This document shows positions 1-8,474 of a DNA stretch of 64,000 bases, piece after piece (the first letter of the stretch is position 1; the number at the start of each line of letters is the position of its first letter). Origin of the DNA: Caballeronia ptereochthonis. Its GTDB lineage: Bacteria; Pseudomonadota; Gammaproteobacteria; Burkholderiales; Burkholderiaceae. The stretch lies in assembly GCF_001545075.1 (NCBI RefSeq), contig NZ_FCOB02000009.1:165834-229833 (forward strand), read 5' to 3'. The notes under the pieces are model-generated. The model was not told where the DNA came from. It saw only the letters and a program-made list of their open reading frames with translations, and made no database searches. The translations under genes were made by a program, and so were the position numbers.

Positions 1-1395
1 ACGCAGGAGCAGATCGTCAGGCAGATGAACCGCATCATGAAGCCGGATGCGGTCGCGGTGATCGGCGCGTCGAACGAGGACGGCAAGATCGGCAACTCGG
101 TGATGAAGAACCTCATCAACGGCGGCTATCAGGGCGCGATCTATCCGATCCATCCGAAAGCCGACGAGATCATGGGCCGCAAGGCGTACAAGAGCGTGAA
201 GGACGTGCCCGGCACAATCGACGTCGCCGTGTTCGCGATTCCGGCGAAGTTCGTGGCTCAGGCGCTCGTCGAAGTCGGCGAGAAGCAGATTCCCGGCGCC
301 GTGCTGATTCCGTCGGGTTTCGCGGAGACGGGCAATCACGAAGGCCAGGAAGAGATCGTGCAGATCGCGCGGAAGTACGACATCCGCATGATGGGTCCGA
401 ACATCTACGGCTTCTATTACACGCCGAAGAATCTCTGCGCCACGTTCTGCACGCCATACGACGTGAAGGGCAAGGCCGCGCTGTCGTCGCAGTCGGGCGG
501 CATCGGCATGGCGATCATCGGGTTTTCTCGCTCGGCCAAGATGGGCGTGTCGGCGATCGTGGGTCTCGGCAACAAGTCGGACATCGATGAAGACGATCTC
601 CTCACCTTCTTCGAGCAGGATGACAACACCGAGATCATCGCGCAGCACTGCGAGGACCTGAAGGACGGACGGTCGTTCGCCGAAGCCGCGAAGCGCGTGT
701 CGAAGAAGAAACCGGTCGTGGTTCTCAAGGCGGGGCGCACGAGCCTCGGCGCGCGCGCGGCGAGCTCGCACACCGGCGCGCTCGCGGGCAACGACAAGAT
801 CTATGAAGACGTATTCCAGCAATGCGGCGTGATCCGCGCGCGCTCGCTGCGCGATCTGCTCGAATTCGCGCGCGGCATTCCGAAGCTGCCGACGCCGAAA
901 GGCGAGAACGTCGTCATCATCACCGGCGCGGGCGGCTCGGGCGTGCTGCTGTCGGATGCGTGCGTCGACAACGGTCTCTCGCTGATGACGATGCCCGACG
1001 ATCTCGACGCCGCGTTCCGCAAGTTCATCCCGCCGTTCGGCGCGGCGGGCAATCCGGTCGACATCACGGGCGGCGAGCCGCCGACGACGTACAAGAACAC
1101 GATCCGGCTCGGCCTGAAGGACGATCGCATCCATTCGATCATCCTCGGCTACTGGCACACGATCATCACGCCGCCGATGGTCTTCGCGAAGCTCGTGATC
1201 GAGGTGAAGGAGGAGATGAAGGCGCTCGGCATCGAAAAACCGATCGTGGCGTCGCTCGCGGGCGACGTTCAGGTGGAAGAGGCGGCGGAGTATCTTTACG
1301 AGCATGGCGTGCCCGCTTACGCGTACTCGACCGAGTTGCCCGTCGCGGTGCTCGGCGCGAAGTACAAGTGGGCGCGCGGCGCAGGGCAGATCTAA
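1..1395 (+). CDS. NDP-forming acyl-CoA synthetase, CoA-binding (alpha-type) chain, 5' partial
   Basis: The frame is open to the left edge, so the true start may lie upstream. The first in-window ATG is at 25, with no good ribosome binding site. From that Met, residues 8-110 form a Rossmann CoA-binding domain (VIGAS, then a GG-rich loop), followed by succinyl-CoA-ligase-like domains (SSQSGGIG near 154). The SSHTGALAG motif carries His249, the residue phosphorylated in ADP-forming acetyl-CoA synthetases. No ATP-grasp domain is present, so a separate beta chain is expected, probably just upstream. Expected role: reversible acyl-CoA plus ADP/Pi to acid plus ATP. The acyl substrate is unknown. The FAH-family gene follows by 77 bp on the same strand. 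Confidence 0.85.
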   Translation, partial: TQEQIVRQMNRIMKPDAVAVIGASNEDGKIGNSVMKNLINGGYQGAIYPIHPKADEIMGRKAYKSVKDVPGTIDVAVFAIPAKFVAQALVEVGEKQIPGAVLIPSGFAETGNHEGQEEIVQIARKYDIRMMGPNIYGFYYTPKNLCATFCTPYDVKGKAALSSQSGGIGMAIIGFSRSAKMGVSAIVGLGNKSDIDEDDLLTFFEQDDNTEIIAQHCEDLKDGRSFAEAAKRVSKKKPVVVLKAGRTSLGARAASSHTGALAGNDKIYEDVFQQCGVIRARSLRDLLEFARGIPKLPTPKGENVVIITGAGGSGVLLSDACVDNGLSLMTMPDDLDAAFRKFIPPFGAAGNPVDITGGEPPTTYKNTIRLGLKDDRIHSIILGYWHTIITPPMVFAKLVIEVKEEMKALGIEKPIVASLAGDVQVEEAAEYLYEHGVPAYAYSTELPVAVLGAKYKWARGAGQI

Positions 1396-1472
1396 GAGCA
1401 AGGAGGAGGGGACAGGGGCGCGGGCCACGCATGTCCGCGCCCTTCACAACGACACTCGAAGGAAGCTGAAAA

Positions 1473-2261
1473 GTGACCACCTGGATCCGTTTTCGCGACG
1501 CCGACGGCAGCATCGGCTTCGGCACGCTCGATCAGCACTCGGGCCGCGTCGTGCAGCACGACGGCGCGATGTTCGACCGCCCGCGCCCGACCGACATCTC
1601 CTTCGCCGCCGACGATCTCACGCTGCTCGCGCCGTGCGAGCCGAGCAAAGTCGTCGCGCTGTGGAACAACTACTACGCGCTGTCGCAGAAGCTCGACAAG
1701 GCGCCGCCGCAGCATCCGCTCTTTCTCATCAAGCCGCCGATGTCGGTGATCGGGCCGAACGAGTCGATTCGCCGGCCGAAGAGCTATCACGGCAAGATCG
1801 CGTACGAGGGCGAACTGGGCATCGTGATCGGCAAGACGGTGAGCGGCGCGTCGGTCGAGGAAGCGCAAGCCGCGATCTTCGGCTACACCTGCGTGAACGA
1901 CGTCACGGCGATCGAGCTTCTGCAGGAAGATCCCAACTTCGCGCAATGGTGCCGCTCGAAGGGCTTCGACACGTTCACGTGTCTCGGTCCCGCGATCGTC
2001 ACGCCGGGCAACGGCTTCGACTGGCGCAGCGCCAGCGTGGTGACGACGCTCGACGGCGTGGAGCGCCAGAACTATCCGCTCGACGACATGATCTTCTCGC
2101 CCGCCGAGCAGGTGAGCCTGCTTTCCCACGACATGACGCTCGTGCCCGGCGACGTGATCGCGTGCGGCACGTCGATCGGCGTGGGCTCGATCAAGGACGG
2201 CGCGCGCGTGGATGTGTCGATCACGGGCATCGGCACGCTGTCGAACGTGCTGGCCGCCTGA
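1473..2261 (+). CDS. Fumarylacetoacetate hydrolase (FAH) family protein
   Basis: 262-aa protein of the FAH superfamily, whose members hydrolyse or decarboxylate 2-oxo/1,3-diketo acids using a divalent metal. The metal-site pattern is visible: Glu112 and Glu114 in YEGELG and Asp143 in VNDVTA. The start is a GTG with an AAGGAAG ribosome binding site about 8 nt upstream. It lies between the acyl-CoA synthetase chain and a membrane protein gene, all on the plus strand, which suggests a small catabolic operon for an aromatic or keto acid. The exact substrate cannot be read from sequence. Confidence 0.88.
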   Translation: MTTWIRFRDADGSIGFGTLDQHSGRVVQHDGAMFDRPRPTDISFAADDLTLLAPCEPSKVVALWNNYYALSQKLDKAPPQHPLFLIKPPMSVIGPNESIRRPKSYHGKIAYEGELGIVIGKTVSGASVEEAQAAIFGYTCVNDVTAIELLQEDPNFAQWCRSKGFDTFTCLGPAIVTPGNGFDWRSASVVTTLDGVERQNYPLDDMIFSPAEQVSLLSHDMTLVPGDVIACGTSIGVGSIKDGARVDVSITGIGTLSNVLAA

Positions 2262-2272
2262 AGGAGCGACGC

Positions 2273-2980
2273 ATGTCCGATGCTCTGGCCGGCGCGCTGT
2301 GCGTGCTCGCGACGATGTCGGCGGGACCGTTGCCGCGCTCGCGTATGTCGTGGCTGGCCGGTGCGGCTGTCGTCGTGGCCTGCCTCGTGAACGGCGGGCC
2401 GAGCGCGATCGCGCCGATCGTCGCCGCTTTTGTGTTGGCGGCTCTCGCGGGCCTCGTGTCGTTTCGATCCGGGCGAGTCGCGTTCATCTTGCCCGCTTCG
2501 ACGCAGGCTTCGCTGGTCACGCTCGCTTTCGTCGCGTGGCTGCTACCGGACGCGCTGCGCCTGAACGGCGCGCTTGCCGTGCTCACGGGCGGCGCGATCA
2601 CCGCGCTCGGCTGCCTGGCATTGCAACGAACTCCAAATTCGTCGCGGCGGCGGGAAAGCGTCTGCCGCGCGCCGCTGCATCTCGCGGCCGCCGGCGCGTG
2701 CGCGGCGCTCGCATATGCATTGGGCGCTCAGCCGGGTGCGTTGGCTGTGGTGGCAGTCGTCGCGATGGTCGCGCTCATCGGCGCGCATTTGTCGCTCGCA
2801 ATCGGCGGCGGTGCGGCTGCGCCGGCCGCGAGCCTCATGAGCGGCGCTGCCGCATCCGGACTGGCGATCGCAGCGGCGCACGGCGGCACGAACGGCGCGC
2901 TCGTCGTCGCCGCCGTGGCGCTCGCCATCGGATGCGCGCAATCCTCGTCGTTCGTGAGCCTTGCGCGCGAGACGCCCTGA
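2273..2980 (+). CDS. Predicted integral membrane protein, function unknown
   Basis: 235-aa very hydrophobic, Ala-rich protein with about six or seven probable transmembrane segments (for example around residues 26-60, 75-95 and 165-230) and no recognisable motif. ATG has GGAG 6 nt upstream and begins 11 bp after the FAH-family stop, so it is almost certainly co-transcribed. A role in transport of the substrate of the upstream enzymes is possible but only inferred from position. A strong hairpin terminator follows at once. Confidence 0.75.
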   Translation: MSDALAGALCVLATMSAGPLPRSRMSWLAGAAVVVACLVNGGPSAIAPIVAAFVLAALAGLVSFRSGRVAFILPASTQASLVTLAFVAWLLPDALRLNGALAVLTGGAITALGCLALQRTPNSSRRRESVCRAPLHLAAAGACAALAYALGAQPGALAVVAVVAMVALIGAHLSLAIGGGAAAPAASLMSGAAASGLAIAAAHGGTNGALVVAAVALAIGCAQSSSFVSLARETP

Positions 2981-2985
2981 AAACA

Positions 2986-3017
2986 ACGAAGCCGGCGCGA
3001 TCCCGCGCCGGCTTCGT
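2986..3017. terminator. Bidirectional intrinsic terminator
   Basis: Perfect 14-bp inverted repeat (ACGAAGCCGGCGCG and its complement) around a 4-nt ATCC loop, placed between convergent genes ending at 2980 and 3051. An A-rich stretch precedes the left arm, so the minus-strand transcript would end in U residues. Confidence 0.85.
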
Positions 3018-3050
3018 CATCGATACCTCGCGCGCGCAGCGCGAGCCGCG

Positions 3051-3305
3051 TCAACGATCGCGGTTCCATAACGCGCCGAGCACGAAGCCGACCGCCGCAG
3101 CGATCAGCACGCCCTGAATCGGCTGACTCACGACGGCCGTGCGCACGTTGTCGACCGTCTGTCCGTAGCTCTGCTGCAGATTGCCGAAGGCCTGGCGCAC
3201 CTTGCCTTCCGCCTGCATCTGTTCATCGCCCGTCAGCGCGCCGACCGCGTCCTGCACCTTGCCGGCGACCTGTTGCGCCGCGCCTTCCACCTGATCCTGC
3301 ACCAT
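3051..3305 (-). CDS. CsbD-like stress protein with C-terminal membrane anchor
   Basis: 84-aa protein. The N-terminal half resembles CsbD-type stress proteins (GAAQQVAGKVQDAVGALTGD, repeated amphipathic helix). Residues 63-80 form one hydrophobic segment (GVLIAAAVGFVLGALW), as in ElaB/YqjD-type inner-membrane proteins. The start is an ATG with GGGAGG 5 nt upstream. Probable envelope or general stress role; the molecular function of the family is not established. Confidence 0.75.
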   Translation of the reverse strand: MVQDQVEGAAQQVAGKVQDAVGALTGDEQMQAEGKVRQAFGNLQQSYGQTVDNVRTAVVSQPIQGVLIAAAVGFVLGALWNRDR

Positions 3306-3403
3306 GGTGCCTCCCGTTTCGTTTGAGCGGTTTCTCTGAAGTCCTTCGTCAGTCCGGCCACGCCGGCGCGCACCTGAGCAGCACGCCGCGTGCCCAGCTT
3401 CGT

Positions 3404-3760
3404 TCAAGGCGGGCCGATCAGGCGTTTGACGGCGTCGATGAGATCGTCGATCGAAAGGGGCTTCCTGCGGAACTGCGCATGGGGATGCTCGAGCACCGGC
3501 GCATTCGGTGCCGCGCTCATGAGAATCACGGGCACGTGGCCGAGGCCATCGCTCGCGGCGAGCGCGTGGATCAGCGCGACGCCGTCCATGTGCGGCATCA
3601 TCCAGTCGGTGATGACCAGCGCGGGCGGATCGGAGCGCGCGGAGTCGAGCGCGGCGCGCCCGTTGGACGCGGTCGCGACCTCGTAGCCCTCCATTTCGAG
3701 CACGAGCCGCCACGTGGTCAGAATGTCGAATTCGTCGTCGACGACCAGGATCTTTTTCAT
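3404..3760 (-). CDS. Stand-alone response regulator receiver (CheY-like)
   Basis: 118-aa single receiver domain with no output domain. The acidic pair Asp8-Asp9, phospho-acceptor Asp52 (ITDWMMPHMDG) and Lys100 (RRKPLS) are all present, so it should be phosphorylatable. Its ATG overlaps the TGA of the KaiC-like gene (ATGA), which implies translational coupling and joint function. No histidine kinase is nearby, so the phosphodonor is unknown. Confidence 0.9.
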   Translation of the reverse strand: MKKILVVDDEFDILTTWRLVLEMEGYEVATASNGRAALDSARSDPPALVITDWMMPHMDGVALIHALAASDGLGHVPVILMSAAPNAPVLEHPHAQFRRKPLSIDDLIDAVKRLIGPP

Positions 3761-5265
3761 GCGCGCGCGCCGGGGTCCGACACGGAAAGCGCGGGCGGCA
3801 GCGAGGGGTGTCCGGACAGCAGACCCGTCGGGCCGATAAAGCCTTCGCTGATATGCAGGCCGCGCGAGTCGATGGTGAGCCGGCGGATCGTCGAATCGTG
3901 CGAGCCCTCGCGCTGCTTCACGATCGACACCATGCGATAGAGCGCGGAGTTCGCCTCGACATAGCGCATCAGCACGATGTTCTCCGTCATCGCGGAGGCG
4001 CGCAGCGTGATGGGCGGCCCCGAATCGCCGTAGAGCGGCAGTTCTTCCGTGAGGACGGTCGTGACGCCGGCCTCGCGCAGACGGTGCGAAAGCGCGTTCA
4101 AGAAGAGCCCGAAGCGCTCCGTGCGGTTCGCGGACTGACGGAATCCGTCGACGCCGTCGACCACGAGCCGCGACGCTTTGGCGCGCCGCACCGCGCCGAT
4201 CAGCTCCACGGCGAGCTCGTCGATGGCCAGTTCGACGGCGGGATGCCAGTGGACCGTGAGCCGTCCGTCCTGCAGGGCCGGCGCGAGATCGATGCCAATC
4301 GACTGCGCCTTGGCGATGAGCCGCTCCGGCGACTCGTAGAAACCGAAATAGACGCAGCGTTCGCCCCGGTCGACGCCCGCCTGCAGAAACTTGAGCGACA
4401 GGAGCGTCTTGCCGACGCCCGACGGCCCGATGAGCGTGGTCGTCGAGCCGCGCACGACGCCGCCGCCCAGCATCTGGTCGAAATCGGGAAACGCGAAGCC
4501 GAGCCGGCTCTTGAAGTCCGGCATGTCCTGCTCGTTGGCCGCCGACGACTCGATGCGCGGAAAGGTCACCAGACCTTCCTCGGTGATCTTGAAGAAGTGC
4601 TTGCCGAGCAGGTGATCGCGGGCGCGCAGCTTGTGAACCTCGATTTCGCGCGCGCGCCGCATGCCGGTGTTGTAGCGGTTCAGTTCGATGAGCCCATCGA
4701 CGAGCGTGTGCTCCGGATGCGGCTCGTTGCCCGAGAGCGGTGCGAGGATCAGCGTCGTGCAGCGCGCGGCGCTCACGAACGCGGAGAGCTCATGGATGAA
4801 CTGCGAGAGCTCGAGCTCGGTCGAGCTGAACTCGCGGGCGCTGCGAAATCCGTCGATGACCATGAAGCGCGGGCGGTTCGTCTTGATCGTCGAGGCGATC
4901 AGCGCGAGAAAGCCGGAGAGGCCGTCGCGCATCAGCTCGTGATAGCCCGAGACGAAGAGCATGCGGTCCGAAATGGCGTCGGCGTTGTAGAACGACAGCC
5001 CCTTCAGATGCGACAGGAGCTTGGTGTGCGACTCCGCGATCAGCGTGATGTACAGCACCATGTCGCCCTGATTCACGCGGTGGAAGCCGATCTGCGAGGA
5101 GAGGATCGTCTTTCCCGCGCCCGCCATCCCTTCGATCAGATACAGGCCGCCTTCGACGAGGCCGCCGCCCAGAATGTCGTCGAGGCCTGCGACGCCGGTC
5201 GTCACGTTGCCGTTGTCGACGGGTTGCCTGGCGGGATCGGTCGATAGGTTGTCGTCTTGAATCAT
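3757..5265 (-). CDS. KaiC-like double RecA-domain ATPase
   Basis: 502-aa protein with two KaiC/RadA-type domains. Walker A motifs are GMAGAGKT at 46-53 and GPSGVGKT at 280-287, with a Walker B-like segment RFMVIDGF near 133-140. In both domains the usual paired catalytic Glu of KaiC after the third strand is reduced to one Glu (AES near 77-79, YES near 310-312). The chosen ATG has no clear ribosome binding site; an in-frame ATG at 5349 would add 28 residues. It overlaps the downstream receiver gene by 4 bp. No kaiA or kaiB is nearby, so a clock role is not implied; two-domain KaiC-like ATPases paired with receivers suggest a signalling switch. Confidence 0.88.
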   Translation of the reverse strand: MIQDDNLSTDPARQPVDNGNVTTGVAGLDDILGGGLVEGGLYLIEGMAGAGKTILSSQIGFHRVNQGDMVLYITLIAESHTKLLSHLKGLSFYNADAISDRMLFVSGYHELMRDGLSGFLALIASTIKTNRPRFMVIDGFRSAREFSSTELELSQFIHELSAFVSAARCTTLILAPLSGNEPHPEHTLVDGLIELNRYNTGMRRAREIEVHKLRARDHLLGKHFFKITEEGLVTFPRIESSAANEQDMPDFKSRLGFAFPDFDQMLGGGVVRGSTTTLIGPSGVGKTLLSLKFLQAGVDRGERCVYFGFYESPERLIAKAQSIGIDLAPALQDGRLTVHWHPAVELAIDELAVELIGAVRRAKASRLVVDGVDGFRQSANRTERFGLFLNALSHRLREAGVTTVLTEELPLYGDSGPPITLRASAMTENIVLMRYVEANSALYRMVSIVKQREGSHDSTIRRLTIDSRGLHISEGFIGPTGLLSGHPSLPPALSVSDPGARA

Positions 5266-5660
5266 GGCATTTTCGTTTTTACTTGGCGGACCGGCTTCTG
5301 GCGAAGGCGAATTATGGCTGTTTCTGGTCAAGCTGTGTTCGCTGGCCATCCCGTCATACCCGCGGCGCGCGCGTTCGTCCGTGCTTCTCGGCTCGTCCGG
5401 ACGCTCCATTGGGGTGCGCCTCCGCCGTGTCCGGATAACCAGGCGAGTACCTCTCGTTTGCATTTTTCACGCCCGCCCGGCGCGCCGCTCGTTCGGCGGC
5501 TTTCGTTAATCAGCGCGCATCAGACGCAATTGAGAACCCTCTCATGGTCAGCCGGCCCGACAACTGTTGAAATAGCGAACCATGTCGTACACGGGCGCCG
5601 CGCGTTTTCCGGCTGCTCCATCCTGGCGCTGACCGCGCCGTTCTTTGCCTTCTCTTTGCC
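5266..5660. other. 395-bp intergenic region, no gene recognised
   Basis: Region between the divergent KaiC-like gene and the small secreted protein gene. Open frames here are short and show no protein-like character. It should hold promoters for both directions, but I see no convincing -35/-10 pair. Confidence 0.4.
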
Positions 5661-5939
5661 ATGTACCGTTCGCACTCGATTCCGGGCGCTCTCGCGCTCG
5701 CTGCCTGCCTTTTGGCCTTTTTCGCCGCATCTTCCGCTTCGGTTCATGCAAGCGAGCCGCTGCCCGATGCGCGCATTCTTTCGGCGGCGCCATTCGTATT
5801 TCAGGCCGACAGCGGGATTTTTTCGCGCATGCCCGGCGATACGTCGGACACCAACATCTTCAAGCCGCGCGACACCATGCGCAGCGCCCGTGAAACACGG
5901 TCGCCGAACGACCGTTTCAAGGGCCGACTGATGCTCTGA
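5661..5939 (+). CDS. Small secreted hypothetical protein
   Basis: 92-aa protein with a likely Sec signal peptide (hydrophobic residues 9-26, cleavage after SVHA or nearby). The mature part is polar with no motif I recognise. There is no clear ribosome binding site, and the surrounding DNA is less GC-rich than average. Reality of the gene rests on the signal peptide and on the absence of a competing frame. Confidence 0.45.
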   Translation: MYRSHSIPGALALAACLLAFFAASSASVHASEPLPDARILSAAPFVFQADSGIFSRMPGDTSDTNIFKPRDTMRSARETRSPNDRFKGRLML

Positions 5940-6052
5940 ATTTGCGCGCGTTCATCGCGTTCGAATAAAGCATTCGATCGTCTGGAAATGACGGGTTTTG
6001 AAAGTCATAATCCATTCCGGGCGACATGCTTTGTCGATACGGGATAATCGCA

Positions 6053-6697
6053 ATGAAGCGTCTTGTAATTGCACAAATCGCGCTGAGCGCGGCCATTTTG
6101 CTTGCCGCGCTCACGCCGGCTTCGGCTGCGGGCGATACGCGCCCCGAGCAATCAGCGAATGGTCCGGAAAATCCCGGTGCCGCGACCAATGGCGATGTCG
6201 CCGAACTCGAGGCGTTGATCTCCGCCGGAAAAATCACCGAGCTGCGCAGGACCTTGAACGGCAGCTACGGCGCGACGCTTTCGTATTATCCCGAGATAAT
6301 GATTTATTACGTCGCGCTGTTTCAGCAGAATAAATTCTGGCGGGTATTCAAGACGCAGAATGACGTGCGCGCCGAGGCGGTCTATTCGGATTTCTCGAAA
6401 TCGACCGCGACGCTCGCCGACGCGGAAATCCGGCGCATCCGGCTGGAAGCGGAAACGGCCTATGCCGACAGGCAGATCGCGGCTCAGCAGGCACGCGCCA
6501 ATCGCCTGCAGGCGGATCTCGATATCGCTCACGCGCAGCAAAGCCAGGTAGCGGATCATCAGCAGGAGCAGCAGAACGCGATTCGCGAGCTGCGCACCGA
6601 ACAGGCCGCCGCGCAGGCTCAGCTGCGCGCGCTGCAACTGCGGGTTCAGGCGCTGCAGAAGCAGGCCGACGGCGATCTTCCCGTGCCGTCGAAATGA
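6053..6697 (+). CDS. DUF2968-like periplasmic coiled-coil protein
   Basis: 214-aa protein with an N-terminal Sec signal (cleavage near ASA-A at 25), a central region around residues 50-120 that resembles the Burkholderia-type DUF2968 family, and a long C-terminal coiled coil (about 125-205, rich in Gln, Ala and Leu). Its function is unknown in the family as far as I recall. The ATG follows the hexamer GATAAT closely, and no strong ribosome binding site is visible. It stands alone. Confidence 0.7.
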   Translation: MKRLVIAQIALSAAILLAALTPASAAGDTRPEQSANGPENPGAATNGDVAELEALISAGKITELRRTLNGSYGATLSYYPEIMIYYVALFQQNKFWRVFKTQNDVRAEAVYSDFSKSTATLADAEIRRIRLEAETAYADRQIAAQQARANRLQADLDIAHAQQSQVADHQQEQQNAIRELRTEQAAAQAQLRALQLRVQALQKQADGDLPVPSK

Positions 6698-6713
6698 GGC
6701 GGCCGCGGACTGT

Positions 6714-7229
6714 TCAGAACAATGCGAGCTGCTCGCGTCCCGGCCCGCCTTCGAGCGTGAGCAGATGACGCTTGCGCTCCACGCCGCCGGCGTATCCGGT
6801 CAACTCTCCGTCGCCGCCGATCACGCGGTGGCACGGCACGATGATCGCCACCGGATTGCGCCCGTTCGCACCGCCGACCGCGCGCGAGGCGCCGGGCGGC
6901 AAACCGAGCCTGCGGGCGAGATCACCGTAAGTCCAGGCGTCGCCGAAAGGAATCTCCCGCAGCAGGTCCCAGACGCGCCGCTGAAAATCGGTGCCGCCGA
7001 GCCGCAACGCGACGGAAAATTCCCTGCGCGCGCCGGCAAAATACTCGCCGATCTGCTCGCGCGCCACCGCGATCACGCGCGATGCCGGCGCGGTTTCGGA
7101 CAGCGCGGGCTCGGGCACGCCGGCGGGGAAATGCTTCTGGCCGACGAAAAACAGTCCCGTCAGTGCGTCGTTCTCGGCGCGATACAGGATGTGCCCGAGC
7201 GGGCTCGGGCCGACATGACATTCGATCAC
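6714..7229 (-). CDS. ogt: Methylated-DNA-[protein]-cysteine S-methyltransferase
   Basis: 171-aa suicide repair protein that transfers O6-alkyl groups from guanine to its own cysteine. The active-site motif PCHRV has Cys133, preceded by the helix-turn-helix segment with RAVGGANGRNP. I chose the GTG at 7229 because GGAGG lies 6 nt upstream and the length then equals that of E. coli Ogt (171 aa); the frame is open farther upstream but without protein character. Convergent with the DUF2968-like gene (16 bp apart). Confidence 0.9.
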   Translation of the reverse strand: MIECHVGPSPLGHILYRAENDALTGLFFVGQKHFPAGVPEPALSETAPASRVIAVAREQIGEYFAGARREFSVALRLGGTDFQRRVWDLLREIPFGDAWTYGDLARRLGLPPGASRAVGGANGRNPVAIIVPCHRVIGGDGELTGYAGGVERKRHLLTLEGGPGREQLALF

Positions 7230-7296
7230 TTCGATCCTCCGCGCGGCCGCCGGTCCGGCGTGCGACCGCTCTCCGCCTGCACCATTGTGGAGCGCG

Positions 7297-7557
7297 TCAA
7301 ATGAACGGGTTGTCGGCGGTGCCGGTCGGCGCGCCCGGCTCGTCCGGCAGCTTCGCGGGCAACGACGCATCGTTCTGCAGGTTTTCCACGATCGCGCCGA
7401 GGGCCTTGTAGAACGCGAGCGCGTTCGCGAGCCCGGCCTTGTCACGGGCGATCGTCAGATCGCCGCTGATCGTCAGGCGGGTCTTGCCGTTCACGATGTT
7501 GATCGCATCGCCGGCGATGTTCATCACGTCGGTATCGTTCGCAAATGGCTTAAACAC
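7297..7557 (-). CDS. Conserved small hypothetical protein
   Basis: 86-aa soluble protein, no signal peptide. It overlaps the 3' end of the upstream nuclease gene by 8 bp, so the two are likely co-transcribed. The pattern (DAINIVNGKTRLTISGDLTI then a helix) suggests a small alpha/beta fold, but I recognise no family. A function linked to the secreted nuclease, such as a cytoplasmic partner, is speculative. Confidence 0.6.
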   Translation of the reverse strand: MFKPFANDTDVMNIAGDAINIVNGKTRLTISGDLTIARDKAGLANALAFYKALGAIVENLQNDASLPAKLPDEPGAPTGTADNPFI

Positions 7558-8308
7558 CTCTCAGTCCTCCGATTCGCTGGTCCTTCAGTCCGTCCGGTAT
7601 GCCGGGAAACGCGAGGCCGCTCATCGCTTCGAGCTCGCGGATGGTCTTCATCGTGTACGTGCTGGTCGGCGTATTCTCCACCACGACGGCGAACGCGATC
7701 TGACGCTGCGGCAGATAGACCACCTTGTAGAGCTGCGACGGCACGAACACGCGCGACTCGCCGATCGTCTGCAACTGGCGTCCCGAGAAGAGCGGTCCGG
7801 TGACGACATAGGCTTCGCCCGATTCCTCCGTCAGCCTGCGCACGGCTTCCTCGATGCGCGACCAGATGCGCCGGTTGTTCGACGGATCCTGCGGCACGAT
7901 GTTCGCGAGCGAGAACGATTCGGCCATGCCTTTCTTGCTTGCGCGATCGCCAGCGGGGCTCATGTGGCCGCGGTCGAAGCCGCTCCTCTTGTAGTCGGCG
8001 AGTTGCGCGCTTTCGCCGGGCGGCAGCCGCTTCTCGACGAAGAAGCGATTGGTGCGCGTGTTGTTCTTCGCCTGATCGATGCCTTGGGCGGTCAGATGTT
8101 CCGCCGACCAGAGCGGCCCGTGCGTGATGCCGGAGTGAAGCAGGGCGAAGTCGGAGTAGCAGATTTCCTGCGTGGCCGCGCGCATCTTCGAATTGACGAC
8201 GACGGGTTCGCGGCCGTTCGGGCTGAACTGCGGGCACTCGCTCGCGGCGGCGCTGAGGCACGCCAGGCCGAGAAGCGCGGCGGCGAATGCCTTGATGCGA
8301 AATTGCAT
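7550..8308 (-). CDS. Secreted DNA/RNA non-specific endonuclease (NUC1/NucA family)
   Basis: 252-aa protein with a Sec signal (residues 1-23) and the family motif DRGHM at 112-116, where His115 is the general base. A downstream Asn in NNRRIW is in the usual place for the Mg2+ ligand. Expected to degrade DNA and RNA in the periplasm or outside the cell. The start was chosen to place the signal peptide at the N terminus; the frame is open farther upstream with poor protein character. Confidence 0.88.
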   Translation of the reverse strand: MQFRIKAFAAALLGLACLSAAASECPQFSPNGREPVVVNSKMRAATQEICYSDFALLHSGITHGPLWSAEHLTAQGIDQAKNNTRTNRFFVEKRLPPGESAQLADYKRSGFDRGHMSPAGDRASKKGMAESFSLANIVPQDPSNNRRIWSRIEEAVRRLTEESGEAYVVTGPLFSGRQLQTIGESRVFVPSQLYKVVYLPQRQIAFAVVVENTPTSTYTMKTIRELEAMSGLAFPGIPDGLKDQRIGGLRGV

Positions 8309-8474
8309 GCTGGTTGGTCCGTGCTGAATGCGATGCGTGAATCCATGCCGCCGCGTCGCATCCTTGCGCGGCGATCGGGGCCGCAAAGTATAAGGGCAGG
8401 TGGCGGCGCGCGGGGGCGCATCGAATTCAGGCGCGCTAGAATGCGTCGGGCCGACGTCATCTCGAAATTCGAAC

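Noticed and set aside
1304..2270. Long upstream extension of the membrane protein frame (558 aa)
   Set aside because: It overlaps the FAH gene in another frame and has Arg-rich, low-quality composition; the real start at 2273 has a ribosome binding site.
3757..5265. Circadian clock interpretation of the KaiC-like gene
   Set aside because: No KaiA or KaiB homologue is present and the paired catalytic Glu residues are reduced, so the name KaiC would overstate its role.
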